Source: Pseudobacteriovorax antillogorgiicola (GTDB lineage Bacteria > Bdellovibrionota_B > Oligoflexia > Oligoflexales > Oligoflexaceae). Taken from it: a DNA stretch of 64,000 nt. Made by a program: the position numbers and the translations under genes. The notes beneath the pieces were generated by a model. The model was not told the DNA's origin. It searched no databases and saw nothing but the letters and a program-made list of their open reading frames with translations. Location of the stretch: positions 1 through 64,000 of the forward strand of contig NZ_FWZT01000007.1 of NCBI RefSeq assembly GCF_900177345.1. Direction: 5' to 3'. This document shows positions 48,782 through 57,414 of the stretch, piece by piece; position 1 is the first letter of the stretch, and every line of letters starts with the position of its first letter.

Positions 48782-50504
48782 TCTTATTTTCCTCATTGGA
48801 ACAATGCTTGTCAGCGCCTCCTTGCAAGCAGGAGTTCTTACAGGTAGCTTAGATCGCACGGAAGGCACCACAGAGGATCAGTTTCAGTATACCTTAGTGG
48901 TTCAAGGCAACGCTACAGGCGCCCCTGAGTTTCCTGATGTTCCAGGACTCTCTGTAACGAACGCGGGCACGTCACGTTTTGAGCAGTTTATTAATGGTCG
49001 GCGTTCGAGCGAAGTTCGTTATACCTACATACTAGAACCGCAGAGAGCTGGTACCTTTAAAATTCCTGCGATTGAACTCTTGCTGGATGGTCGCCTCGAA
49101 AAGACCTTACCACTAACCATAAAGGTTCGCGAACTGACCATGGCTGTCCGTCGGCAAAGATCGATCTATGCCGAGCAGTCTTTGAGCAAAGACGAACTTT
49201 TTCAAGGGGAGACTGCTATCCTATCAGTGCAGCTTTTTAGCCGCTATGAGATGCAAAATGCACCGGAATTCCACCCTCAGATTCCATCTGGCATGAGAGC
49301 TGAGCCTTTGGGAGAGCCGAAGGTTGACGTTCGTGAGAGAGATGATAAGCAGTTTCAAGTAGTTGAGCAGAAATATCTCTTGGTTATTGATCAGGCGGGA
49401 GATCTCACCGTTCCGCCGACTCGCGTGATTGCCTATCTTCCTACTGGCCGCCGTGGTTTTTTTCAGCCATCAATTCGCAAGGAGCTTGTGCCCAGCAATG
49501 ACATCGAACTAAAGGTGAAGCCGCTGCCAGCAGCCGGTCGCTCCAAAGATTTTAGTGGGCTTGTAGGTACCTTTAAACTCAAAACTGAGGTTGAAAAGCG
49601 CCAGGTGAAAACTGGCGAGAACGTGGTGGTGTCTCTGAAGCTGGAAGGTAACGGTGAAACCAAGGCTATGGCTGATCCAGTCCTAGACTTTCAATCGTCT
49701 GCAGCATTCAAGGTTTACAAGGATAAAGCTGTGGATGAGCTGGAGCTGCTCGGAGCCGAAATCCGGGCAGAGAAGACGTTTAATTATGCTCTTGTCCCGA
49801 ATCGGGTTGGTCAGGTTCCACTAGGTGCGGTCAACATTCAGTACTTTGACCCAGACTCCAAAAGTTATCGATGGCTACGGGAAGATCTTGGTTCCTTGGA
49901 CGTATCTCAGGGCACCGTGCCTGCTCCAGTAGGGGGTAGCAATGCAGCAAGTGTGGTCGAAACGCAGCCAGACACCAGAGAGCAGGTGAAAGTTTTGGGC
50001 ACCGATATTATCGGCCTCCATAGTCCTGATGAGCTTTTGAATAACGACAAGCTAAATACCACAACCATGGCCTTAGGAATGCTGGTGATGATTCTGAGTT
50101 TGCTGAGTATCCCAGCTGTGCTGGCCTATCAGAGCTGGAACAGCAATGATGCTGAGAAGCTTCGTCGCCGCCGCTACAGCCAAGCGTTTCGATACTTTCA
50201 GAAGGAACGTTCAAGAGTGAATCAGGCTCTGGAAGAGAGTCCGGTGAAAGGTGTGATGGAGGTCCAGGACTGTTTCCGAAAGTATTTGGGAAACAAGCTC
50301 GATGTAAAAGGCAAGGCTCTCACTGAAAAAGACATCTCAAAAAGATTGCAGGACCGAGGCATCTCCTCCGAAACGGTGGGAGCAGCAGTTACGCTATTTC
50401 GCGAGATGGATCGGGTTCGCTACTCAAAAGCTGAGCCAGAAAATGTCACAGCTCTCGTAGCGAAAACAGATGAAATTGTAAAAACTCTGGAGAAGCAATG
50501 TTAA
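48765..50504 (+). CDS. batD: BatD-family protein
   Basis: About 579 residues. A signal peptide (1-22, ending SLQAG) is followed by tandem Ig-like beta domains (DQFQYTLVVQGN, FKIPAIELLLDGR, GEDLTVPPTRVIAYLP-like strands) over residues 25-410. One membrane helix lies near residues 430-455 (ALGMLVMILSLLSIPAVLAY), and a helical cytoplasmic tail of 110 residues ends it. This is the BatD architecture, tied in Bacteroides and Leptospira to stress tolerance. ATG at 48765 has AAGAGGAG upstream; a GTG at 48744 is the alternative. Confidence 0.85.
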   Translation: MAMIGNLIFLIGTMLVSASLQAGVLTGSLDRTEGTTEDQFQYTLVVQGNATGAPEFPDVPGLSVTNAGTSRFEQFINGRRSSEVRYTYILEPQRAGTFKIPAIELLLDGRLEKTLPLTIKVRELTMAVRRQRSIYAEQSLSKDELFQGETAILSVQLFSRYEMQNAPEFHPQIPSGMRAEPLGEPKVDVRERDDKQFQVVEQKYLLVIDQAGDLTVPPTRVIAYLPTGRRGFFQPSIRKELVPSNDIELKVKPLPAAGRSKDFSGLVGTFKLKTEVEKRQVKTGENVVVSLKLEGNGETKAMADPVLDFQSSAAFKVYKDKAVDELELLGAEIRAEKTFNYALVPNRVGQVPLGAVNIQYFDPDSKSYRWLREDLGSLDVSQGTVPAPVGGSNAASVVETQPDTREQVKVLGTDIIGLHSPDELLNNDKLNTTTMALGMLVMILSLLSIPAVLAYQSWNSNDAEKLRRRRYSQAFRYFQKERSRVNQALEESPVKGVMEVQDCFRKYLGNKLDVKGKALTEKDISKRLQDRGISSETVGAAVTLFREMDRVRYSKAEPENVTALVAKTDEIVKTLEKQC

Positions 50505-51229
50505 AGTTGATCCTACCTTTGATATGTTTCAGTTTCTTTCCCGAGAATTTGGGTTTTGGGGAACCTTTAGGTGAAGCCTTGGGTCTTTATCAGCAAGGTA
50601 AGTTTGAAGCTGCTGCTCAGAAGTATAGACAGGCTCTTTCAGAAGAGCATCAAAATGCATCAGTTCTCTTCAACTTGGGAAATAGCTACTACAAGGCCGG
50701 CGACAAGGGGCGAGCTATGGCAGCTTACTTGAGAGCGCAGGACCTAGCTCCTAGAGATCCCGACATTAAAGCCAATATTGAATTTTTACAGAAGCAGTTG
50801 AAAGATCAGGTGACCACTAAGTCGTCCATTCAAGATAGTCTTACGCTCAAATCGTTTCTGAGCCTCAAAGAACTGTTTTTCGTCGTTATGATCTTGGTCT
50901 CGGGGGCCGCCATTTTGATTAGCTTTGGCTTTTGGTCAATCCCCTGGCGCAAGGTTACGTGGTCAGGAGCAGCTTTGCTAGGATTGCTTGGGCTTATGAC
51001 TGGTTCAGTGCTGGGTCTTCGCATGGTCCAACAAGAACAGTGGGGGGCCGTCACTGCCAAATCCGTTGACGTTTATGCTGGCCCGAGCGATCAGAATAGT
51101 GTGGTTGTTTTTAAGCTCCACGAGGGAGCAGCAATAAAATTATTAGAGAAGCAAGGTCGCTGGTATGCCATCGAGCTGGCTGATCAAAAGCGTGGTTGGC
51201 TACCAGAAGACCAGGCATTATTTTTCTAA
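50498..51229 (+). CDS. batE: BatE-like TPR and SH3 protein
   Basis: A 243-residue membrane protein. The signal or anchor helix (1-20) is followed by TPR units (about 22-100, VLFNLGNSYYKAGDKGRAMA), two membrane helices (about 127-148 and 155-175), and a bacterial SH3 domain at the C-terminus (about 183-243, VDVYAGPSDQNSVVVFKLHE, GWLPEDQALFF). This combination is typical of BatE. It overlaps batD by 7 nt and ends the operon, convergent with the VTT-domain gene. Confidence 0.85.
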   Translation: MLKLILPLICFSFFPENLGFGEPLGEALGLYQQGKFEAAAQKYRQALSEEHQNASVLFNLGNSYYKAGDKGRAMAAYLRAQDLAPRDPDIKANIEFLQKQLKDQVTTKSSIQDSLTLKSFLSLKELFFVVMILVSGAAILISFGFWSIPWRKVTWSGAALLGLLGLMTGSVLGLRMVQQEQWGAVTAKSVDVYAGPSDQNSVVVFKLHEGAAIKLLEKQGRWYAIELADQKRGWLPEDQALFF

Positions 51230-51930
51230 AAAATCAGCTTGAGCACAGCAAAGCCACCGATAAGCAGAACGACGAAGATGATCGTTAGCTTGTTAAAATG
51301 CTTATCAATAAAAGCTTTTGCTGGCTCTCCAACCTTGAACAAGATGTAGGACACCACGAAGAAACGAAAGCCCCGGGCAACGATCGAGGTGATGATGAAC
51401 ACCGGCAGGTTGAGTTGGGCAACCCCAGCTGTGATGGTCACAAGTTTATAAGGCAGGGGTGTCAGGCCGAAGATGCCAACAATCCAGGCACCCCAAGTGT
51501 CGTAGACTTGAAACAGGTAGCTGCCACCAAGTGAGTCACCAAACATTTTGGTCATGTATGCTGGTAACGCTATATCCATGCGGCCGTCCACTGGCGTTAG
51601 AGGCACTCGTACCAGATTTTCCACAATCCACATTCCCATGGTGTCCCAGGCTAGGACGCCAATTCCGTAGCCAGCGACTCCACCTGCAACGGAGGCCAGT
51701 GTGCATGCAAAGGCAATTTTTGCCCACTTTGTGGGTGCTGCTAAGACAAGAGCCATGAGGAGCACATCGGGAGGAATAGGGAAAAAGCTGCTTTCTACAA
51801 ACGAGATGAGGACCAATGCCGTAAACCCATAAGGGGTGTCAGCCCAATGGAGGACCCAGTCGTAGAGTCTGCGAACAATCGAAGGCTTTTCTGTATTCAT
51901 AGCTTCTTTTGAATGAGCGGTATTTTGCAT
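51226..51930 (-). CDS. VTT/DedA-like (YqaA-type) membrane protein
   Basis: A 234-residue inner-membrane protein with about five hydrophobic segments. The VTT-domain signature appears in ALVLISFVESSFFPIPPDVL (Glu and Pro-Pro motif) and WIVGIFGLTPLPYKLVTITAG. DedA-superfamily proteins move or flip lipids; a PlaP/undecaprenyl-type role is possible but not shown. ATG at 51930 follows AGAGG; ATG at 51900 is an alternative. It overlaps batE by 4 nt, convergent. Confidence 0.85.
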   Translation of the reverse strand: MQNTAHSKEAMNTEKPSIVRRLYDWVLHWADTPYGFTALVLISFVESSFFPIPPDVLLMALVLAAPTKWAKIAFACTLASVAGGVAGYGIGVLAWDTMGMWIVENLVRVPLTPVDGRMDIALPAYMTKMFGDSLGGSYLFQVYDTWGAWIVGIFGLTPLPYKLVTITAGVAQLNLPVFIITSIVARGFRFFVVSYILFKVGEPAKAFIDKHFNKLTIIFVVLLIGGFAVLKLIF

Positions 51931-52152
51931 CCATGAACCTCTAAGTGACAAGAACTTTCACTCACAATAACCTAGAAGCAGTCAGAATTCATAGGAGTAA
52001 TCAGAAGACTTGACTGACTTACAAAGAAAAATCTGGGAACTCTGCTATACTAAGGACGATGCGTTTATTCCAGCGCTAATCGAAGGCAATGACTCTGGCT
52101 GTCTTGGCCTGTTGCCTTTCGCGCCCGTAAAAAATGACAGGAGTTATCCATT

Positions 52153-54525
52153 TTGAGATATTTTGTGGCAATCTCTATTTTCCTATCATTTTCGGTGGCC
52201 CCTAGGATCGAAGCTCCAACCCCTCCCGAGTCCTATGCACTAAAGGAGCTCAAGCCTGGAGAGGCCTTAGTTGATCCGGCCTTTGCTGCCTGGGAAGAGT
52301 CCGTCAATGCTGTTGTTGAGCCAACAGACATGAGTACAAAGCAATTTGAAGAGTTCGTTCAAGGTCTGAGTCTAACGGAAAGGTTATTTGTCGATCTTAA
52401 GCGGATTCGTCAGCTTTCGCGGAAGAAGCGCCGTCAGTTTATTGCCGATTTCGAAAGAAACTTTGCCAATGAAACTTATCGAAACAAGCTAAAGGAGCAT
52501 ATTCTTTACCCAGATGTTTTAAATGAAGTGATCGAGTCAAACCTTGCTTCGAAATCGCTGATTGCTCGTCTCGACCAAGATATTGCTGCATGGCCTGGGC
52601 ATATTTGTCCCCAAAAGGAGATGATCTTGAGACAGCTCGATCGAGGGGATCGAGAGCTTCTATCGGCGGTTGAGGTGAGAGGCTTTTTAACTAAAATCAG
52701 TGGCTTCAACTCGCAGAGATTTCAACGGATGGCCCTAGAAGACCTGCTGGAAATGACAGATGAAGAGAAGCACCATGAGATCAGAGAGGAGCTTGCAGAA
52801 GCAATAAGGCCACACTCTAAGCTAGTCAGTGATCACAAGTGGGTGCTTGATGAAAAGACCAAGGCGGAGGATGAGACCTTACAAGAGCCCCACTTGAGCC
52901 TTTCGAAGGTTACCGAGAATACCCAGCGACGGCGCTGTAACACCGCAAAGAAACATCTGATTTCGGGGATTCGTAAAGACACCGATAAGTCTCAACTTAT
53001 GAAAGTAGCAACCATGACAAACAAGGTGGAGAGTTGCTTTCGTCGCCAAGGGCGTAGGGCTCGCCTTCGCTTCTTGAGTCGTATGAAAAAGCACCTGGAA
53101 GCTCAATATGGCTTCCAAGGAGAAGAAATCGTACTCCGACGGAAGGCCTTAATCTACTGGTCCAGAGATAAGTTTGAGCAGACGCGGGAGATCCTTAGCT
53201 ATCTTGTGGAAAATGCCAAGAAAGGCAATCACAAGGAAATCTTAGCGCGTACTCTCTACACGACAGCTAGGGTTGATGAGAACGAGGGCAAGCTGGAGAA
53301 GGCTGTTGCGAGCTACGAGTCCTATGTGAATCAGTTCCCGAAAGATGAAAAGGTCAACGAAGCCAAAACCTCGCTAGTGATGCTTCATACCATCACAGGC
53401 AAGCCTCAGACGGCGCTGCGCTATGCGGAAGAATTGATCACCAGTGAAACCCTGAAAGCGATGGATGATCGTGATGCGTCAACTCTATCTTTGGCACTTT
53501 TTTGGGCCGGCAAGCTGAGTTTGTCCATGGGCGATCGTATCAAGACGATGGAATACTGGCGACGCTTGGCTAGTGAATTCTACTCGACTTTCTATGGTGC
53601 GGTCGGTCACTACATGCTCGAAACTCTGATGGGTAAACGATTGGTTTTGCAGCCAGTTCGAGTTCCGAAGTTTGATAAAGATCATCTTTTAAAAGTCTAC
53701 ACCAAGGACGAGCAAGTCACTGTGGATCGGATCGAAGCACTGTTAAAACTAGGGCTCAAGGGCGAAGCCTCGTGTGAGACTAAAGAGCTAGGCGGGGAGC
53801 CAGATGATCACCGGAAGAATCTAGTGAAGGCGATGTATCTACATGCATCCGGGGATTGGTTGGCCTCGATCAAAAAGTTTGTCAACCTACCAAGAGCGTT
53901 TCGGCATTCGCTGCCCAGGGGCATGGAGCGGCTGCTCTTTCCGAAGGCATACGCTGATACAGTGCAGAGCTATGCAAGGCGATTGGATGTCGATCCAGAC
54001 TATGTCTTTGCTATCATCCGTCAGGAAAGTGTATTCAACCCACAAGCTCGATCTCCAGTAGGGGCGGCGGGGCTCATGCAGTTGATGCCAGCGACAGCCA
54101 GGCTGGAAGCCCGGAGCTTGCAGCGGGGCTACGTTCCTAACAAGCACCGTAAAGCACTTATCAATAAAGCACGAAAAAAGAGGATCTATGAGGCTGAAGC
54201 GAACTTAGCTTTGGGGATTCACCACGTTTATCGCTTGTTTAAAAAGTACAAGAATCCGATTCATGTGCTCACATCATACAACGCAAACCCAACGGCAACT
54301 GAAAAATGGATGGCCAATATCGATGCCAGCGATACTTTAGCCTACATCGAGCGAATTCCGTATCGCGAGACTCGTGCCTACGTGAAGCTTGTGATGCGTA
54401 ACTACTTCTATTACAAACGCTGGTATCGCGATGCCAATGAGCCGAGTCCGTTTATGGACTTTCTGGCTCCAAAGTCTATCGAACTCGCAAAGGCTGGAGA
54501 GAGGCCTCAAGAATTAACACGATAG
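52153..54525 (+). CDS. Soluble lytic murein transglycosylase (Slt-like)
   Basis: A 790-residue exported protein. A signal peptide (1-18) precedes about 560 residues of helical repeat, TPR-like (LYTTARVDENEGKLEKAVAS), as in the doughnut part of Slt70. The catalytic SLT domain (about 600-755) carries Glu625 in FAIIRQESVFNPQARSPVGA, followed by AGLMQLMPATA and VLTSYNANPTATEKW. It cleaves the glycan strands of peptidoglycan. TTG start with ACAGGAG upstream. Longer than Slt70 (645 residues). Confidence 0.92.
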   Translation: MRYFVAISIFLSFSVAPRIEAPTPPESYALKELKPGEALVDPAFAAWEESVNAVVEPTDMSTKQFEEFVQGLSLTERLFVDLKRIRQLSRKKRRQFIADFERNFANETYRNKLKEHILYPDVLNEVIESNLASKSLIARLDQDIAAWPGHICPQKEMILRQLDRGDRELLSAVEVRGFLTKISGFNSQRFQRMALEDLLEMTDEEKHHEIREELAEAIRPHSKLVSDHKWVLDEKTKAEDETLQEPHLSLSKVTENTQRRRCNTAKKHLISGIRKDTDKSQLMKVATMTNKVESCFRRQGRRARLRFLSRMKKHLEAQYGFQGEEIVLRRKALIYWSRDKFEQTREILSYLVENAKKGNHKEILARTLYTTARVDENEGKLEKAVASYESYVNQFPKDEKVNEAKTSLVMLHTITGKPQTALRYAEELITSETLKAMDDRDASTLSLALFWAGKLSLSMGDRIKTMEYWRRLASEFYSTFYGAVGHYMLETLMGKRLVLQPVRVPKFDKDHLLKVYTKDEQVTVDRIEALLKLGLKGEASCETKELGGEPDDHRKNLVKAMYLHASGDWLASIKKFVNLPRAFRHSLPRGMERLLFPKAYADTVQSYARRLDVDPDYVFAIIRQESVFNPQARSPVGAAGLMQLMPATARLEARSLQRGYVPNKHRKALINKARKKRIYEAEANLALGIHHVYRLFKKYKNPIHVLTSYNANPTATEKWMANIDASDTLAYIERIPYRETRAYVKLVMRNYFYYKRWYRDANEPSPFMDFLAPKSIELAKAGERPQELTR

Positions 54526-54535
54526 GGCTTAATGT

Positions 54536-55168
54536 TTAAGGCTGGGCTCCAGGCTGATTATGAGGGGCTGCAGCGTCACAACTTGGGAGCTTCAGGCATC
54601 TTTGGTAGATGGCCTCACAGTAAGGTAGCTGATTCATATCAACATTAAAGCGGTGCGCATTGTAGACTTGGGGTATCAAGCAAAGATCAGCAAAGGTGAT
54701 CTGCCCGCCAAAGCTGTAGGTCCCAACGGTTTTTTGGATGGCTTTTTCATAGGCAACCAGTCCCTCGCTAATAAAGTGCTTGGCCCATACAGCTCGCTCT
54801 TTTTGATCCGAGGAGCGGAATTTGAGAACTTTCAAGTTTTGAATCGGTTGGGTGTCAGACGCAATCAGTCCAACGAGTTCTCTCACCTTTGCTCGATCCC
54901 ACAGGTTTCTTGGTAGAAGTGGCATCTGCGGGTAGCGTTCCTCAAGCCACTCTAAGATCGCTATGGACTCACTTAGGTACTGACCACCAAACTCAAGGCA
55001 TGGTACTAATCCAGCAGGAGACTTTTGTGTATAGACGGGATCTTGTTGCTCGTTCTTGAGAAGATTTACAGCGACTGATTGATAAGGAATCTTTTTAAGC
55101 TCAAGAGCCCAGCGAACACGCCAGGAACAGGATGAACGCCAATAATGGTAAAGTGTCAGCTGGCTCAT
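54536..55168 (-). CDS. maiA: Maleylacetoacetate isomerase (zeta-class GST)
   Basis: A 210-residue glutathione S-transferase of the zeta class. The active-site motif SSCSWRVR (residues 12-19) matches SSCxWRVR, and KSPAGLVPCLEF and YLSESIAILEWLEERYP form the glutathione-binding domain. It isomerises maleylacetoacetate to fumarylacetoacetate, downstream of HmgA encoded at 41.2 kb. It is the last gene of a minus-strand run with sfsA and a patatin, 19 nt after sfsA. Confidence 0.92.
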   Translation of the reverse strand: MSQLTLYHYWRSSCSWRVRWALELKKIPYQSVAVNLLKNEQQDPVYTQKSPAGLVPCLEFGGQYLSESIAILEWLEERYPQMPLLPRNLWDRAKVRELVGLIASDTQPIQNLKVLKFRSSDQKERAVWAKHFISEGLVAYEKAIQKTVGTYSFGGQITFADLCLIPQVYNAHRFNVDMNQLPYCEAIYQRCLKLPSCDAAAPHNQPGAQP

Positions 55169-55186
55169 ATCGCAGTCCTTCCTCGA

Positions 55187-55885
55187 TCAAAAGTGAACTG
55201 GAATCTTGCCTTGGATGCGCATGCCGTTCAAGTCTGATTTTACCCGATAAGCCAGTATTTCAACTCCAGCATCGCGGGCTTTTAAAATACCATCTCCGTA
55301 GGCAGGATCAATATCGTTGGCAATGGCGACGTGGTTTCCTTCGGGGCGATTGGCGACGAACAGCAATGCGGCGCGATGTCCCTGCTCGACCATCCTTGTC
55401 AACTCTTGCAGATGCTTTAGCCCCCGGCTGGTGACAGCATCAGGAAAGGCTAGGTGTTGCCCCACTTTCAAAGTGACATTCTTAACTTCGATATAGCAAT
55501 CGGGATGACTGTCGTCTTCTAGCAAGAAGTCGATCCTGGATTTTTCCCCATATTTTACTTCGCGGCGGATGCTGGTGTAGTCCCCAAACTCCGCTATTCG
55601 GCCTTCCACCAGAGCTTCTTCGACAATGCGATTGGGGTTCATCGTATTAATACCAATGAACCCACCTTTGGTGTGAGTCAGTTCCCAACTATAGGCTAAT
55701 TTACGCTTTGGGTTGGGGTCGTAGCGGAGCGCGATGCGGTCTCCGGGATCGCCGCAGGTTTTCATACTACCTGTATTTGCACAGTGAGCCGTAATCACAG
55801 AGCCGTCGTCCAGGGTGACGTCGGCAAGAAATCGTTTGTAGCGTTTAATCAGGGTTCCTTGAACCAGTGGGCTCGAGAATCTCAA
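55187..55885 (-). CDS. sfsA: SfsA family protein
   Basis: A 232-residue protein of the SfsA family: N-terminal OB-like part (LVQGTLIKRYKRFLADV, AHCANTGSM) and a nuclease-like domain (RIDFLLEDDSHPDCYIEVKN, FPDAVTSRGLKHLQEL, with D/ExK). Its cellular job is uncertain; the E. coli protein binds DNA and affects sugar metabolism genes. TTG start with AAGGAAG upstream; it overlaps the 3' end of the patatin gene by 41 nt. Confidence 0.94.
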   Translation of the reverse strand: MRFSSPLVQGTLIKRYKRFLADVTLDDGSVITAHCANTGSMKTCGDPGDRIALRYDPNPKRKLAYSWELTHTKGGFIGINTMNPNRIVEEALVEGRIAEFGDYTSIRREVKYGEKSRIDFLLEDDSHPDCYIEVKNVTLKVGQHLAFPDAVTSRGLKHLQELTRMVEQGHRAALLFVANRPEGNHVAIANDIDPAYGDGILKARDAGVEILAYRVKSDLNGMRIQGKIPVHF

Positions 55886-57413
55886 AATAACTTCCTTCTA
55901 AGCTGCGAATCTCCTCTTCGGTGCGAAGGTGAAATCCGTAACGGCTCATGATGGCATTATAGACATTGTGGCGCTCGCGAAGCTTGCGTAGCGTGCCCTC
56001 GTAGGCAAGCTGAATAATTTCCGTGCGAAACTTAGCACGGAGCGGCGAGCCGGACATGAGCTTAGCGCATTGGTCATCAGGCTGAAACACCATAAAGTCA
56101 ACATCGGGATATCGTTCACTCATCGCCTTGAGAGATGCGTCGAATCGAGTTGAAACAAGCGCCTTAACCATCTGTACGATGCCGTAGAACCCACCTTCTT
56201 TGTCCGTTGAGCCTGCTGTATTGGTTTTAAATGGCTTCAATGGATCGATAATGAATATCAATCGGGCTCCAGCCTCTACCACCGACTCTAGATTGCAACT
56301 TCTCGTCACCTGGCCGTCGATGTAATTCCGTCCTTTGATGGACTTGGGAGTGTAAAGTGGCGGCAGTGCTGCCGAGGCGCGAATGGCTGCGCTAATATTT
56401 ATATCATGGAGAGGCGGCTTACCTAGAGTTACGTGTTTGAAACTATCTTGATCGGTGACCCCGATATACAGCTGAATGCCCTCTAAGTCACTGAACTTAG
56501 GGCCTTTACCATACTGTGTGATAGTGGTCTCGAAGTACTCTTCAAGCTTGTTGCCTTTGAAAAAGCCAGTGGGAACACTGCGGGCTAGGTTTGAAAGCCA
56601 CTGGGATAGTGGCGTGGTGCGCATGGAAAGCCATACTTTGGCAAACCGCCTGAGGATATGAAGGCCAGCAAAGTCAAAAAGAGTGCTAAGCTTCAGTGGT
56701 TGAACCTCTGCATCCATTGCGTGAAGTGATCGTAAGATTTCGATCACCGGAATCTTGTTGGCCACCATAGAACCAGCTATGGAGCCACTGCTCACTCCAG
56801 ATACCACGTCGACGTCTTGCAGGTTGCGGTTGATCATCGCCTGATTCAAGGCATGAATAACGCCAATCTGATAGAGAAAGCCTTCAATCGCACCCCCGCT
56901 AAGGGCAAGCCCAACCATTTCAGTACGAATGATGCCATGATAGAGAATATTTTTCAGCCAGCGGAGAACAAGCGCCGTGTTGCGAGGCTCAATCAACACA
57001 TCGCGGACATTCAGGCGACCCAGTTGAAAGACCTTATTATCTGTGTCTTGGCCCTTATTGAGTATGACTACCACACGGCTAATGGGAAACTGAAAGTCAG
57101 GGCCCCAAAGTTCTGCCAACTGCTTCACATCAGAGCGAATCAGGCGAATCGCGTCCAGAGTGTCTGGCAGCTCATGGCCACGCTCGTCATAGATAAGAAG
57201 ATCAACAGGGTTTTGTCTTAAGAATGGTGTCACGCCATCGACATCGGTGAGAATGCTAACTTGTAGGCTCATGCCTTCGAGCAGGCGGTGCTTGACCATG
57301 AAATTGACTGTGATATCTGGCCCGCTTAAGGGCTCAGCGTTTAAGCGACCCATGGCCGCTTTGAATGCTTCCAGTCGAGAGGGAGCAATAATATAGAGCA
57401 AATGCTGGAGCAT
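55845..57413 (-). CDS. Patatin-like phospholipase with N-terminal receiver-like region
   Basis: A 522-residue protein. Residues about 165-390 form a patatin domain: glycine-rich oxyanion loop ALSGGAIEGFLYQIGV, nucleophile Ser208 in SGVSSGSIAG, and the dyad Asp in YIDGQVTRS near residue 365. The first 160 residues read like a degenerate response-regulator receiver: PVDLLIYDERG at about 69, SRVVVILNKG at about 112, and VRDVLIEP. Lipid hydrolysis in the cytoplasm is inferred. First gene of the patatin-sfsA-maiA run. Confidence 0.85.
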   Translation of the reverse strand: MLQHLLYIIAPSRLEAFKAAMGRLNAEPLSGPDITVNFMVKHRLLEGMSLQVSILTDVDGVTPFLRQNPVDLLIYDERGHELPDTLDAIRLIRSDVKQLAELWGPDFQFPISRVVVILNKGQDTDNKVFQLGRLNVRDVLIEPRNTALVLRWLKNILYHGIIRTEMVGLALSGGAIEGFLYQIGVIHALNQAMINRNLQDVDVVSGVSSGSIAGSMVANKIPVIEILRSLHAMDAEVQPLKLSTLFDFAGLHILRRFAKVWLSMRTTPLSQWLSNLARSVPTGFFKGNKLEEYFETTITQYGKGPKFSDLEGIQLYIGVTDQDSFKHVTLGKPPLHDINISAAIRASAALPPLYTPKSIKGRNYIDGQVTRSCNLESVVEAGARLIFIIDPLKPFKTNTAGSTDKEGGFYGIVQMVKALVSTRFDASLKAMSERYPDVDFMVFQPDDQCAKLMSGSPLRAKFRTEIIQLAYEGTLRKLRERHNVYNAIMSRYGFHLRTEEEIRSLEGSYFEILEPTGSRNPD

Positions 57414-57414
57414 G

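Noticed and set aside
47988-48827. A 279-codon minus-strand frame rich in Leu opposite the Gln/Glu-rich gene.
   Set aside because: It is the expected antisense of a repetitive CAG/GAG-rich coding sequence; no start signal or domain.
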